This document shows, in pieces, positions 1 through 9,615 of a stretch of DNA of 45,494 nucleotides. The stretch is from an uncultured Pelagibacteraceae bacterium (GTDB lineage Bacteria > Pseudomonadota > Alphaproteobacteria > Pelagibacterales > Pelagibacteraceae), in NCBI GenBank assembly GCA_902634695.1, contig CACPLE010000005.1:1-45494 (forward strand), written 5' to 3'. Each line of letters starts with the position of its first letter. Within the stretch, counting starts at the first letter, position 1. A model generated the notes under the pieces. The model ran no database searches and had not been told where the DNA came from. It was given only the letters and a program-made list of their open reading frames with translations. A program made the translations under genes and the position numbers.

Positions 1-136
1 CAAGTAATGCTGAGTGTGAAAGTGTATCTCCAAAATAAGACAATCTTCTCCAAACAACAAAACAACCAAGAGGTCCCGTTACTAAAGCAACACCAATTCC
101 TGCAAATAATGCTCTTATAAAAAAATCATCAAACAT
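1..136 (-). CDS. znuB: Zinc ABC transporter permease ZnuB, N-terminal fragment (runs off window start)
   Basis: Reverse-strand ATG at 136; translation [43 protein letters not shown] is typical of metal ABC permeases; 1 nt downstream of znuC stop. Confidence 0.85.
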   Translation of the reverse strand, partial: MFDDFFIRALFAGIGVALVTGPLGCFVVWRRLSYFGDTLSHSALL

Positions 137-137
137 T

Positions 138-884
138 TTAATTTTTCTTTATTTCTCCTTCGTGAGAGTGAACATGATCATGTTTATGCTCATAAACTGA
201 AAGTATTTGAGAAGCTTGTTCGCCGAATAAAGCCTTGTATTCAATGTTCTTTGCAACATCTATCGGTGAACCTGAGCAGCACACATGACCATTTAAACAA
301 ACAACATGGTCAGTTGCACTCATTACTGTGTGTAGGTCATGAGATATTAATAAAATTCCACAGTTTAGTTCATCAGATATTTTTTTAATTAATTCATACA
401 ATGCTATCTCCCCAGTAAAATCTACTCCTTGGACAGGTTCATCAAGTACTAATAATTCTGGTTTTTTTGAAATAGCTCTCGCGAGCAAAACTCTTTGAAA
501 TTCACCACCAGATAAATTACCTAGGTTCTTATTTTTAAGATGCCCAACACCAGTTAATGATAAAGCTTCATCTATAGCATCATCTTTAAGGCTTTCAGTT
601 AAGACCATAAAATCACTAACTCTAAGTGGTAATGTCCAATCTATTGAAACTTTTTGAGGAACATATCCAACTTTTTTAGTGTGTTTTTCAACGTTACCCT
701 CTATTTTTTTATAAATACCTAACGCGATTTTTGCAGTTGTGCTTTTTCCAGAGCCATTAGGACCAATAAGAGTTACAATTTTTCCTTTTTCAACCTCCAG
801 AGATACTCCTCTGACAAGCCACTTATTATTTTGACTATACCCAGCATTCTCTAATTTAACTAAAATATTTTTTTCTGTACCCAT
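138..884 (-). CDS. znuC: Zinc ABC transporter ATP-binding protein ZnuC (ORF can extend to 905 with a TTG start)
   Basis: Walker [10 protein letters not shown], signature LSGGEFQR, Walker B LLVLDEP; neighbours znuA/znuB. Confidence 0.92.
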   Translation of the reverse strand: MGTEKNILVKLENAGYSQNNKWLVRGVSLEVEKGKIVTLIGPNGSGKSTTAKIALGIYKKIEGNVEKHTKKVGYVPQKVSIDWTLPLRVSDFMVLTESLKDDAIDEALSLTGVGHLKNKNLGNLSGGEFQRVLLARAISKKPELLVLDEPVQGVDFTGEIALYELIKKISDELNCGILLISHDLHTVMSATDHVVCLNGHVCCSGSPIDVAKNIEYKALFGEQASQILSVYEHKHDHVHSHEGEIKKN

Positions 885-923
885 TTTATCACTTGACTTT
901 ATCAAATGTTACATTATTACACA

Positions 924-940
924 TTGTTATAATATAACAA
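924..940. promoter_or_regulatory. Putative Zur box TTGTTATAATATAACAA in the divergent znuC/znuA intergenic region; contains a TATAAT -10-like hexamer
   Basis: Perfect 8-1-8 inverted repeat; core TGTTATA-A-TATAACA matches the known gammaproteobacterial Zur core TGTTATANTATAACA; lies between zinc uptake genes. Confidence 0.8.
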
Positions 941-957
941 CAATTTAAATTTAAACT

Positions 958-1929
958 ATGAAAAATCTAAACAAATTACCATTTATCTTATCAATACTAT
1001 CATTCTTAACTCTTTTTACATCAGCAAATGCTGAAATTAAGGTTGTAGCATCAATTAAACCTATACATTCATTAGCCAGCTATTTAATGGAAGGAGCTGG
1101 ATCACCAGATTTAATAGTTGATGGATATGCTTCACCTCACGGTTTTGCACTAAAACCATCTCATGCAAAAATGTTGCAAGAGGCAGATATAATTTTTTAT
1201 GTAGGTGAAGGTTTGGAAAATTTTTTAGAAAAACCATTAAAATCAATTGCTAAAAAAGCTGAAAAAATTGAATTGATGGAAATAAAAGGTTTAAAAAAAT
1301 TAAAATTTAGAGAAAGAAACATTTTTGACGATCACGATGACCACGGACACGATGAAGATGGTCATAAAGAAGATGATCACGATGACCACGGACACGATGA
1401 AGACAGTCATGAAGGCCATGCACATGGAGAGTACGACCCTCATATTTGGTTAGATCCAGAGAACGCAAAATTTATTTTAAACGAAATGGTTGAACATTTA
1501 ATAGAAAACGATGAAAAAAATGCTTCTATTTATAAAAGCAATTTAAACAAAGCTTTAAAAGACATTGATAAATTATTAAAAAATGTGAAGTCTGAACTAA
1601 ATAAAGATTTCAAATCAATTGTTTTCCATGATGCTTATCAATATTTTGAAGAGAGATTTAATGTTACTGTATTAGGTGCATTTACAGTCAATACAGATGT
1701 TATGCCTGGTGCGGAACAATTATCAGAAATTAGAGAAATAATTGAGCATGATAAAGTAAGTTGTATATTTTCAGAACCTCAATTTAATCCAGATATAATA
1801 AAAGCAGTTGCTAAAGATATGAATATTAGCACCGGTGTATTAGATCCATTAGGAGCTACTCTCGATTCAGGAAAAGGTTTATATTTTGATTTGATTAGAA
1901 ATATGTCTAAATCATTCAAAGGCTGCTAA
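958..1929 (+). CDS. znuA: Zinc ABC transporter substrate-binding protein ZnuA with His/Asp-rich loop
   Basis: Signal peptide, KPIHSL, His-rich loop, YDPHIWLDP motif; adjacent znuC/znuB. Confidence 0.93.
   Translation: MKNLNKLPFILSILSFLTLFTSANAEIKVVASIKPIHSLASYLMEGAGSPDLIVDGYASPHGFALKPSHAKMLQEADIIFYVGEGLENFLEKPLKSIAKKAEKIELMEIKGLKKLKFRERNIFDDHDDHGHDEDGHKEDDHDDHGHDEDSHEGHAHGEYDPHIWLDPENAKFILNEMVEHLIENDEKNASIYKSNLNKALKDIDKLLKNVKSELNKDFKSIVFHDAYQYFEERFNVTVLGAFTVNTDVMPGAEQLSEIREIIEHDKVSCIFSEPQFNPDIIKAVAKDMNISTGVLDPLGATLDSGKGLYFDLIRNMSKSFKGC
1331..1403 (+). repeat. In-frame tandem duplication (28-nt identical units at 1331-1358 and 1376-1403, period 45 nt) in the znuA His-rich loop
   Basis: ATCACGATGACCACGGACACGATGAAGA present twice, 45 nt apart. 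Confidence 0.9.
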
Positions 1930-2664
1930 TTTTAAACCCATTCTAATAGCTACAAAAATAACTAATACAGCAGTTAACAAAGCTAATATTTTTGTAGAAA
2001 AAAGTTTGAGATTTAAAAAGTTACCTAATTGACCACCAATTATAACAGCTAAGAGTAGCACCCAATAATTGCTAATTTCGTTGAAAACTGCATTCTTTGT
2101 TAATTGACCTATTATTCCAGAAACTGAATTAATCAAAATAAATATTGAAGCAGTTGTAACTATTTGCTGAGGTTTACCAGCCTTTAATAAGAAAAGAATA
2201 GGGCTTAAAAATATACCTCCACCTATACCTACAACTCCAGAAATAAAACCTAATAAGGATCCTATAAATAAAGAAACTATAAAAGGAATTTTTTTGTAGT
2301 TACTTTCAGTATCGTCATATGATTTAAATTTAAATAATAACAAAATACCTGCTGTAGATAGAACAAAAAACAATAATACTTCAAATAAACTTTTGTCAAT
2401 TTCTAATGATCCACCAATAAAAGCTAAAGGAACAGATCCAATTAAGTATGGTGCTAATAATTTTAAATTTAAATTACCTGCTCTGATGTAATTAAAACAA
2501 TTTCCGGATACTACAAAAATATTACATAATAGTGCAATAGCAGGAAATATATAATAGGGAACACCCCATATTAAAAGCAATGCTAAATATGTTGAGCCGC
2601 CACCAAATCCAACACTTGAATATAATGTAGCAGTTACAAAGAATAAAATTGATAATATAAGCAT
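1912..2664 (-). CDS. TauE/SafE family (DUF81) membrane permease
   Basis: Multi-TM protein with two GxGGG-type motifs (VGFGGGSTYLALL, VGIGGGIFLSPILF). Confidence 0.85.
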   Translation of the reverse strand: MLILSILFFVTATLYSSVGFGGGSTYLALLLIWGVPYYIFPAIALLCNIFVVSGNCFNYIRAGNLNLKLLAPYLIGSVPLAFIGGSLEIDKSLFEVLLFFVLSTAGILLLFKFKSYDDTESNYKKIPFIVSLFIGSLLGFISGVVGIGGGIFLSPILFLLKAGKPQQIVTTASIFILINSVSGIIGQLTKNAVFNEISNYWVLLLAVIIGGQLGNFLNLKLFSTKILALLTAVLVIFVAIRMGLKLAAFE

Positions 2665-2683
2665 TTTCTAATAATTTAATTAT

Positions 2684-3682
2684 ATGAATACCGTTTCCTT
2701 GTCACTAGATGAAATTTATCAGTTAGCCAATAAAACATTACTTGCAAATGGTTGTGATGAAGAAAATGCAAATATTTTATCAGAAACTATAATGAAAGCT
2801 GAAAGAGACGGATCTTTGTCTCACGGTTTATTTAGACTTCCTGCTTATGTTGCTGGTTTAAAAAGCAAAAAAATAAATGGTAAAGCAAGACCTGAAATTA
2901 AAAAAATTTCTCCAAGTATAATTAAAGTTTTAGGAAAACATGCATTAGCACCAATGGTTTTAAAAGTTGGCATACCAGAATTGGTAAAAGCTGCCAAAGA
3001 AACAGGAGTTGCGATATTAGCAATTACAAATTCACATCACATGGCTGCTATGTGGCCTGAAACAGAAGCTATTGCCGAAGAAGGTTTAGTAGCATTTGCA
3101 TGCACATCCTATAAACCAATGGTGGCCCCAGCTGGAGCAAAGAAAGCTTTATTTGGAACAAACCCAATTTCTTTTGCTTGGCCTAGACCAGGAAATACCC
3201 CAGTTGTTTATGATATGGCTACAGCTTCAATGGCTATGGGTGAAGTTCAAGTTGCTGCAAGAGAAGGACATAAAGTTCCTATTGGAACTGGTTTAAATAA
3301 AGATGGAAAAGAAACAACAGATCCAAATGAAATAGCTAAAGGAGGAGTAATACTTCCATTTGGTGGTTATAAAGGATCAGGAATTGCAATGATGGTAGAA
3401 TTACTAGCAGGAGCTTTGTTAGGTGAGGCATTCAGTTATGAAACTGCCGCCAAAGACAGTAACGATGGTGGGCCACCTGCCGGAGGGGAGTTTATTTTAG
3501 CAATGTCACCTGATAAAATTTCTGGTGGTGATTGGAACAAACATTCAGCTGAATTTTTTAACAAAATGAAATCAATGGAAGGAGTTAGACTTCCAGGAGA
3601 AAGACGTCATAAAAATAGACTAGATAAAGGTCCAAGAAATATAAATGAGGAATTGGTAAATAAAATTAAATCTTTAAGCTAA
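2684..3682 (+). CDS. Ldh family (malate/L-lactate dehydrogenase type) oxidoreductase
   Basis: GLFRLPAYVAGL, NSHHMAAMWPETE, GTNPISFAWP motifs of the MDH2/LDH2 family. Confidence 0.85.
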   Translation: MNTVSLSLDEIYQLANKTLLANGCDEENANILSETIMKAERDGSLSHGLFRLPAYVAGLKSKKINGKARPEIKKISPSIIKVLGKHALAPMVLKVGIPELVKAAKETGVAILAITNSHHMAAMWPETEAIAEEGLVAFACTSYKPMVAPAGAKKALFGTNPISFAWPRPGNTPVVYDMATASMAMGEVQVAAREGHKVPIGTGLNKDGKETTDPNEIAKGGVILPFGGYKGSGIAMMVELLAGALLGEAFSYETAAKDSNDGGPPAGGEFILAMSPDKISGGDWNKHSAEFFNKMKSMEGVRLPGERRHKNRLDKGPRNINEELVNKIKSLS

Positions 3683-4450
3683 TTCTAATTCAATAGGTGT
3701 ATGATCAGATGGTTTTTGCCTTCCACGTGGAAATTTATTTATTTTAACATCTTTAACAATGTCAATTAAAGAGCTAGAAACTAAAAAATGATCAATTCTC
3801 ATACCATTATTTTTTTGCCAAGCACCACTTGTATAATCCCAAAAAGTGTATCCTTCTTTTTCAGGATAAATATGTCTATAGGCGTCATGAAATCCTAAGT
3901 TAATTAATTCTCTTAATTTTTTTCTTATTTCCAATCTAAATAGAGCATCATTTTCGTAGTTTTTCGGATTATGAACATCTTCAGCTGATGGAATAATATT
4001 AAAATCACCCCCAATAATTATATTTTCATTTTTTTCAGATAAAGATTTTAATTTTTTAATCAAACTATCTAACCAATAAATTTTATAAGTATATTTATCC
4101 GTATCAACAGGATTTCCGTTTGGTGTATAAATATTTATTAAAACTATATCTTTTTTTTTATGTTTAATTAACGCTGATATTATTCTTGACTGTTTATTTT
4201 TATCTTTAAAAATATCATTTTGAATATTACTTAATTTTTTTTTGGATACTATTGCTACTCCATTGTAACTTTTTTGACCAAATACATAATTTTCATATTT
4301 TAACAAACTAAAATCATCATAAGGATAAGTTTCATCTGGAGTTTTAATTTCCTGCATCATCATTATGTCTGGAGAAAATTTTTTTAAATATTCCTTGATA
4401 TTTTCAATCCTAGCTCTTACTGAGTTGACATTCCAGGAGCTAATAATCAT
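3674..4450 (-). CDS. xthA: Exodeoxyribonuclease III (likely start MIISSWNVNS at 4450, not 4480)
   Basis: SWNVNSVRARI, MMQEIKT, GGDFNI, SDHTPIELEL; TAATG overlap with the upstream HesB gene. Confidence 0.9.
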   Translation of the reverse strand: MIISSWNVNSVRARIENIKEYLKKFSPDIMMMQEIKTPDETYPYDDFSLLKYENYVFGQKSYNGVAIVSKKKLSNIQNDIFKDKNKQSRIISALIKHKKKDIVLINIYTPNGNPVDTDKYTYKIYWLDSLIKKLKSLSEKNENIIIGGDFNIIPSAEDVHNPKNYENDALFRLEIRKKLRELINLGFHDAYRHIYPEKEGYTFWDYTSGAWQKNNGMRIDHFLVSSSLIDIVKDVKINKFPRGRQKPSDHTPIELELA

Positions 4451-4767
4451 TAAAGTGAGAAAGATACACCACAACCGCAAGAAGATTTGCTTTGTGGATT
4501 TGAAATCTTAAATGAGTCCCCAATTAAATCTGTCGCATAATCTACTTCAGATCCTTTTAAAAGATCAGCCGAAGCTTTGTCGATAATAATATTATTAAAT
4601 TTTAAATCTTCTTCACTAGGTTTTTTTTCAAAAGAAAAATCATATTGAAAGCCTGAACATCCACCACCTTTTATTGCGATTCTAAAAAAAACACCTTTAT
4701 CTTTTTGAGACAACAGGTAGTTGATCTGTTTTATTGCGTTATCTGTAAATTTAATTTCTTTATTCAT
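4450..4767 (-). CDS. erpA: Iron-sulfur cluster insertion protein (ErpA/IscA, HesB family)
   Basis: GGCSGFQYDF and C-terminal CGCGVSF motif. Confidence 0.88.
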   Translation of the reverse strand: MNKEIKFTDNAIKQINYLLSQKDKGVFFRIAIKGGGCSGFQYDFSFEKKPSEEDLKFNNIIIDKASADLLKGSEVDYATDLIGDSFKISNPQSKSSCGCGVSFSL

Positions 4768-4817
4768 ATTTCAACACTGATAATACTAATATAATATTAT
4801 TTTATTCAAATTAAAGT

Positions 4818-5936
4818 ATGAAAAAGTTCTCAAAATTAGGTTTATTTAAAAGCAAAGGACGTATTTTTAGAGAATCTAACAATAAATATCGAACACCTTT
4901 TCAAAGAGATAAAGATAGAATTGTGCACAGTGCTTCATTTAGAAGACTAAAGCATAAAACACAGGTATTTGTTAATACTGATGGGGATCATTATAGAACT
5001 AGAATAACCCACTCTATAGAGGTTGCTCAAATAGCAAGATCAATTGCTAGATATTTAGGTTTAAATGAAGATCTAGCCGAAACATTGAGCCTTGCTCATG
5101 ATCTTGGTCACACTCCATTTGGACATGCAGGCGAAGACGCTTTAAATGAATGTATGTTGAGGCATGGTGGATTTGATCATAATCTTCAAACTTTAAGAAT
5201 TGTTATGTTTTTAGAGAATAAATATTTAAAATTTAAAGGATTAAATTTAACATTAGAAACATTAGATGGCTTGTTAAAACATAATGGTCCTATAAACAAT
5301 ACTTCTAAAATTGATAAAATAATTGGATTAAATAACTTAAATAGAAAAATAATTTTTAATAAATCTGCATCACTTGAAGCGCAAATTTCTTCAATTTCAG
5401 ACGATATAGCATACAACAATCATGATATACAAGATGGCATAAAGGCTAATTTGTTTAAACTAAAAGATTTAGTTGAGATTAATTTTTTTAAAGAAATCTA
5501 CAAATCTCATTACAAAAATAAAATTACCTCCAATAATAATATATTAGTTTATCAGATTATAAGAGATTCGATTGATCTTATGGTTAAAGATTTAATAACC
5601 AATACAATTAAAAATTTAAAAAAAAATAAGATAAATAAAATTCAAAAAATTTATAATTTATCAAAACCAATAGTGTGTTTTTCTAATAAATTTAACAATA
5701 TAGAAACAGAAATTAAGCACTTTCTTAAAGAAAAAATGTATAAAAATAAAAATGTTTTAAACAAAAACAATAAAGGTAAAAAAATAGTTAAAAAATTGTA
5801 TGGTGTAATATCAAAAAATCCATATAAGTTTTTAAGTAGGTCTCAGTTAAATAATAACAAGACGAGAGCTATTGCTGATTTTATATCTGGAATGACAGAT
5901 AGATATGCGATTAATTTGTATAGCAGTAAAAAATGA
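4818..5936 (+). CDS. dgt: dGTPase-like HD-domain triphosphohydrolase
   Basis: FRRLKHKTQVF, RTRITHSIEVAQIARSIAR, LAHDLGHTPFGHAGE motifs. Confidence 0.9.
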   Translation: MKKFSKLGLFKSKGRIFRESNNKYRTPFQRDKDRIVHSASFRRLKHKTQVFVNTDGDHYRTRITHSIEVAQIARSIARYLGLNEDLAETLSLAHDLGHTPFGHAGEDALNECMLRHGGFDHNLQTLRIVMFLENKYLKFKGLNLTLETLDGLLKHNGPINNTSKIDKIIGLNNLNRKIIFNKSASLEAQISSISDDIAYNNHDIQDGIKANLFKLKDLVEINFFKEIYKSHYKNKITSNNNILVYQIIRDSIDLMVKDLITNTIKNLKKNKINKIQKIYNLSKPIVCFSNKFNNIETEIKHFLKEKMYKNKNVLNKNNKGKKIVKKLYGVISKNPYKFLSRSQLNNNKTRAIADFISGMTDRYAINLYSSKK

Positions 5937-7666
5937 ACATATTTGATATTTATTTAGAAAAAATTACTAAAATTATTAAAAGCGAAAGTAAAAATAACAC
6001 ACTAAAATTACCTGATAAACTTGATTCAGTAAATGTAGAAATACCACCTAAACATTTTGATTGCGATGTTTCAACAAACGTTTCAATGGTATTGGCAAAA
6101 CCTAATTCTATAAATCCAAATGATCTTGCTAAAAAAATTTCTGAATTGATTAAAAAAAATGATGATTATATTTCGAATATAGATGTTGTTAAACCAGGTT
6201 TCATTAATATTAAATTTAATCAAAAATTTTGGAATGAATTTATTAAAAACGTGATCAATTGTGCAGATGATTATGGAAAAGTAAAAAAATTAAAAAAAAA
6301 TAAATATCTAGTTGAATTTGTTTCTGCTAATCCCACCGGGCCGCTTCATGTTGGTCATTGTAGAGGTGCAATTTTAGGCGATGTAATATCTAATATTTTA
6401 AAATTTAATAATCAAGAAGTTGTTAAAGAGTATTATGTAAATGATTATGGAAATCAAATTATTAGTTTTACTAGATCAGTTTATTTTAGAATAAGAGAAA
6501 TTATTTATAAAGAAAGTTTTCCTAAAGATAAACCAGATTTATATCCTGGTGATTATTTAATTGATATTGCTAAAAACATTGTTAATGAGAACAAAGATAT
6601 AGATTTCTCAAAATTTGAACCAATATCCGATAAACTTACCAAATTATCTGTTGATCAATCCCTAAAATTTGTAAAATCAAATCTTTCTAATCTTGGCATT
6701 AAACATGATAATTTTATTAGTGAAACAAATATAATTAACAACAAAGAGGTAGAAAAATCCGTAGAACTTTTGAAAAAAAAGAATTTTATTTATGAAGGAA
6801 AAATAGAAGCACCAGAATCAGAAAAAAATTCTAACTGGGTAAAAAGAAATCAATTATTATTTAAATCAACTGACTTTGGTGATGATAAAGACAGAGCCTT
6901 ACAAAAAACAGATAAAACTTGGACATATTTTGCAGGTGATGTTGCTTATCATAATAACAAACTTAATAGAGGTTTTGATAAACTTATTAACATTCTTGGT
7001 GCCGATCATGCTGGATACATAAAGAGGATCACAGCTGTTGTTGAAGCAATATCAGGAAATAAAACTAAAATTAAATGCAAAGTTAGTCAACTTGTTAAAC
7101 TAATAAAAGATGGCAAGCCTTTCAAAATGTCAAAAAGAAAAGGAGACTATATAACTGTAGAAGACTTAATAAATGAAGTTGGAAAAGATGCTGCAAGATT
7201 TATTATGCTAAACAGAAGCAGTGATGTCGAACTAGATTTTGATTTTTCAAAAGTTAAAGAAAAATCTAAAGATAATCCACTTTATTACGTTCAATACTGT
7301 TATGCTAGAATATGTTCTGTGTTCAGAAATGTTAATATAAATATTAATGATAAAATTGATGTAAAAAATTTTAACTTTAAATACTCATCTGATGAAATAA
7401 GAATTTTAAAGAAAGTTTCCGAATGGCCAAAATGTATAGAAATATCTTTAAATAAATTAGAACCACATAGAATACCAGTATATTTGTATGAATTATCTTC
7501 AGAATTCCATTCATATTGGAACATGGGAAAAGATAGAGAAGAATTAAGATTTATCAATAAAGATAATAAATTGTCCGAAGATAAATTAGTTTTTTTAAAA
7601 ATTATATCTCAAGTTATAAAAAACGGAATGAATATAGTTGGTGTTGACACACCAGAAAAAATGTAA
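5933..7666 (+). CDS. argS: Arginyl-tRNA synthetase
   Basis: VEFVSANPTGPLHVGHCRGA; FKMSKRKGDY; ATGA overlap with dgt. Confidence 0.95.
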   Translation: MNIFDIYLEKITKIIKSESKNNTLKLPDKLDSVNVEIPPKHFDCDVSTNVSMVLAKPNSINPNDLAKKISELIKKNDDYISNIDVVKPGFINIKFNQKFWNEFIKNVINCADDYGKVKKLKKNKYLVEFVSANPTGPLHVGHCRGAILGDVISNILKFNNQEVVKEYYVNDYGNQIISFTRSVYFRIREIIYKESFPKDKPDLYPGDYLIDIAKNIVNENKDIDFSKFEPISDKLTKLSVDQSLKFVKSNLSNLGIKHDNFISETNIINNKEVEKSVELLKKKNFIYEGKIEAPESEKNSNWVKRNQLLFKSTDFGDDKDRALQKTDKTWTYFAGDVAYHNNKLNRGFDKLINILGADHAGYIKRITAVVEAISGNKTKIKCKVSQLVKLIKDGKPFKMSKRKGDYITVEDLINEVGKDAARFIMLNRSSDVELDFDFSKVKEKSKDNPLYYVQYCYARICSVFRNVNININDKIDVKNFNFKYSSDEIRILKKVSEWPKCIEISLNKLEPHRIPVYLYELSSEFHSYWNMGKDREELRFINKDNKLSEDKLVFLKIISQVIKNGMNIVGVDTPEKM

Positions 7667-7926
7667 TGAAAAAGGAAATTAAGTATTTTTTTTATGTCGT
7701 AACAATATTTTCTTTTCTAATATTTGTTGGGTCATATTATTTTTCTGATAAAAATATTAAGAATTCTTATAGAGCAAATAAATCTTTTGAAAATAAAGTT
7801 ATTAAATACGATTTTAATCTAAATCTTCTCGAAAGTGATACTGTAAATATTATTGAATATCCTGAAAATAATGAAAAAATAAATAAAAAAAAATATAAGT
7901 TTTGGGAACTACTAGATAATGATTAA
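7666..7926 (+). CDS. Small single-TM protein of unknown function in the argS-nagZ position usually occupied by a SPOR-domain protein
   Basis: 86-aa ORF, TAATG coupling with argS and overlap with nagZ; N-terminal TM segment; no SPOR-like domain visible. Confidence 0.65.
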   Translation: MKKEIKYFFYVVTIFSFLIFVGSYYFSDKNIKNSYRANKSFENKVIKYDFNLNLLESDTVNIIEYPENNEKINKKKYKFWELLDND

Positions 7927-8869
7927 AAAAAGAAGAGCTTTTATTATTGGGTTAAAATCTAAAGCTTTAACAAAAAAAGAAAAATTATTTTTACGAAAGT
8001 ATAAGCCGTGGGGTGTAATTTTGTTTTCTAGAAACATTCAAAATTTTCAGCAAGTTAAAAAATTAATTTTTGAAATAAAATCTATTTTTCGTGATAAAAA
8101 CTACCCTGTTCTTATTGATCAGGAGGGTGGAAGAGTAAACAGGCTTAATAAGTTTATAGAATCATCTATTTTTTCAGGAGAATACTTTGGCAATCTTTAT
8201 AGACATAATAAAAATAAATTTTCTACTTATTTCAAAATTTATATTAATCAAACTGCTTATCTTCTTAATGAATTAGGAATTAATATTAATACAGTTCCAG
8301 TTTTGGATTTAAGAAGAAATAAAACAAGTTCTATAATTGGTGACAGATCTTATTCATCATCAAAAAAAAATGTATCAAAAATTGGCGACATTTGTATAGA
8401 AGAATTTAACAAATCAAAAATAGGTACAGTTATAAAACACATCCCAGGACATGGTTTAGCAAAAGTTGATAGTCATAAAAAAACACCAATAGTTAAAAAT
8501 AAACTTTCGTATTTATTAAAAAATGATTTTTCTGCTTTTAAAAAGAAAAAATCTTTTTTCGCAATGACAGCACATGTAATTTATAAAAATATTGACGATA
8601 AATATACAGCCACTCATTCATCAAAAATCATTAAATTGATTAGAAAAAAAATAGGTTTTAAAAACATCATCATGTCTGATGATATTTCAATGAAAGCACT
8701 AAAATATTCATTAAAAGTAAATATTCTTAAAGCCTTATCCGCAGGTTGTAATTTAATTTTACACTGTAATGCTAATTATTCAGAAATGAGAATTGTTGCT
8801 GAAAATAGTCCATTACTAGACAAATTCATTATTAAAAAAACATCACAATTTTATAACTTTTTAAGCTAA
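7919..8869 (+). CDS. nagZ: Glycoside hydrolase family 3 beta-N-acetylhexosaminidase
   Basis: DQEGGRVNRL, KHIPGHGLAKVDSH, MSDDISMKAL motifs. Confidence 0.9.
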   Translation: MIKKRRAFIIGLKSKALTKKEKLFLRKYKPWGVILFSRNIQNFQQVKKLIFEIKSIFRDKNYPVLIDQEGGRVNRLNKFIESSIFSGEYFGNLYRHNKNKFSTYFKIYINQTAYLLNELGININTVPVLDLRRNKTSSIIGDRSYSSSKKNVSKIGDICIEEFNKSKIGTVIKHIPGHGLAKVDSHKKTPIVKNKLSYLLKNDFSAFKKKKSFFAMTAHVIYKNIDDKYTATHSSKIIKLIRKKIGFKNIIMSDDISMKALKYSLKVNILKALSAGCNLILHCNANYSEMRIVAENSPLLDKFIIKKTSQFYNFLS

Positions 8870-8880
8870 TATTTACATTT

Positions 8881-9615
8881 ATGACAAGTGATTCAAATCT
8901 TTTCGAAGTTGATTTAAATAATTATTCTGGTCCATTAGATGTGCTTTTGGATTTAGCTAAATCTCAAAAAGTTAATTTGGAAAATATATCTGTAACTAAC
9001 TTAGCCGATCAATTTCATGAATTTATTACAAAAGCAAAAAATTTAAATTTAGAATTAGCTTCTGAATATTTGCTTATGGCAACTTGGTTAACATATTTAA
9101 AATCAAAACTATTATTACCTGAATCAGATGAAGAAGAATTTAAAGCTTTAGAAGTGGCAGAAAAATTAAAATTACAACTTAAAAAATTAGAATTAATTCG
9201 TCTTTTATCTGACCAAATGCTTAAAAGAAAAAGGCTAGGTAGAGAAATATTTCTAAGAGGAATGAAAGGAAAGATTAAATCTATTTATAGCTCAACATAT
9301 TCTTTAACTCTTTATGAGCTTATAAAATCTTATTCCTCAACTATTATGAAAAGAGATTTTCAGAGAATAAATATACCTAAACTTCCTGTCCTTACCACTG
9401 AAGATGGAATTAAACGAATTAAGGAATTTTTTGGTAAACTTGTAGAATGGAAAAACCTTAATGATTTGTTGCCTAAAAATTTTTCATACGAAAAAAACCA
9501 AAGACGAACAGGAACAGCAGGTTTGTTTGCTGGATCTTTAGAATTGGCAAAAGAAGGAAATTTATTAATCAAACAAAATAAATTATTTGATGATATTTTT
9601 ATAAAAGAAAATTAA
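8881..9615 (+). CDS. scpA: Segregation and condensation protein A
   Basis: YSGPLDVLLDLAKSQKVNLENISV; ATWLTYLKSKLLLP; neighbour scpB. Confidence 0.93.
   Translation: MTSDSNLFEVDLNNYSGPLDVLLDLAKSQKVNLENISVTNLADQFHEFITKAKNLNLELASEYLLMATWLTYLKSKLLLPESDEEEFKALEVAEKLKLQLKKLELIRLLSDQMLKRKRLGREIFLRGMKGKIKSIYSSTYSLTLYELIKSYSSTIMKRDFQRINIPKLPVLTTEDGIKRIKEFFGKLVEWKNLNDLLPKNFSYEKNQRRTGTAGLFAGSLELAKEGNLLIKQNKLFDDIFIKEN

Noticed and set aside
1061-1246. Antisense and shadow ORFs throughout the track (e.g. 1061-1246, 3096-3296, 13618-14016, 18364-18654, 22038-22391, 43711-44064)
   Set aside because: Each is fully or largely inside a convincingly identified gene on another frame or strand, with no domain signal; expected from composition.
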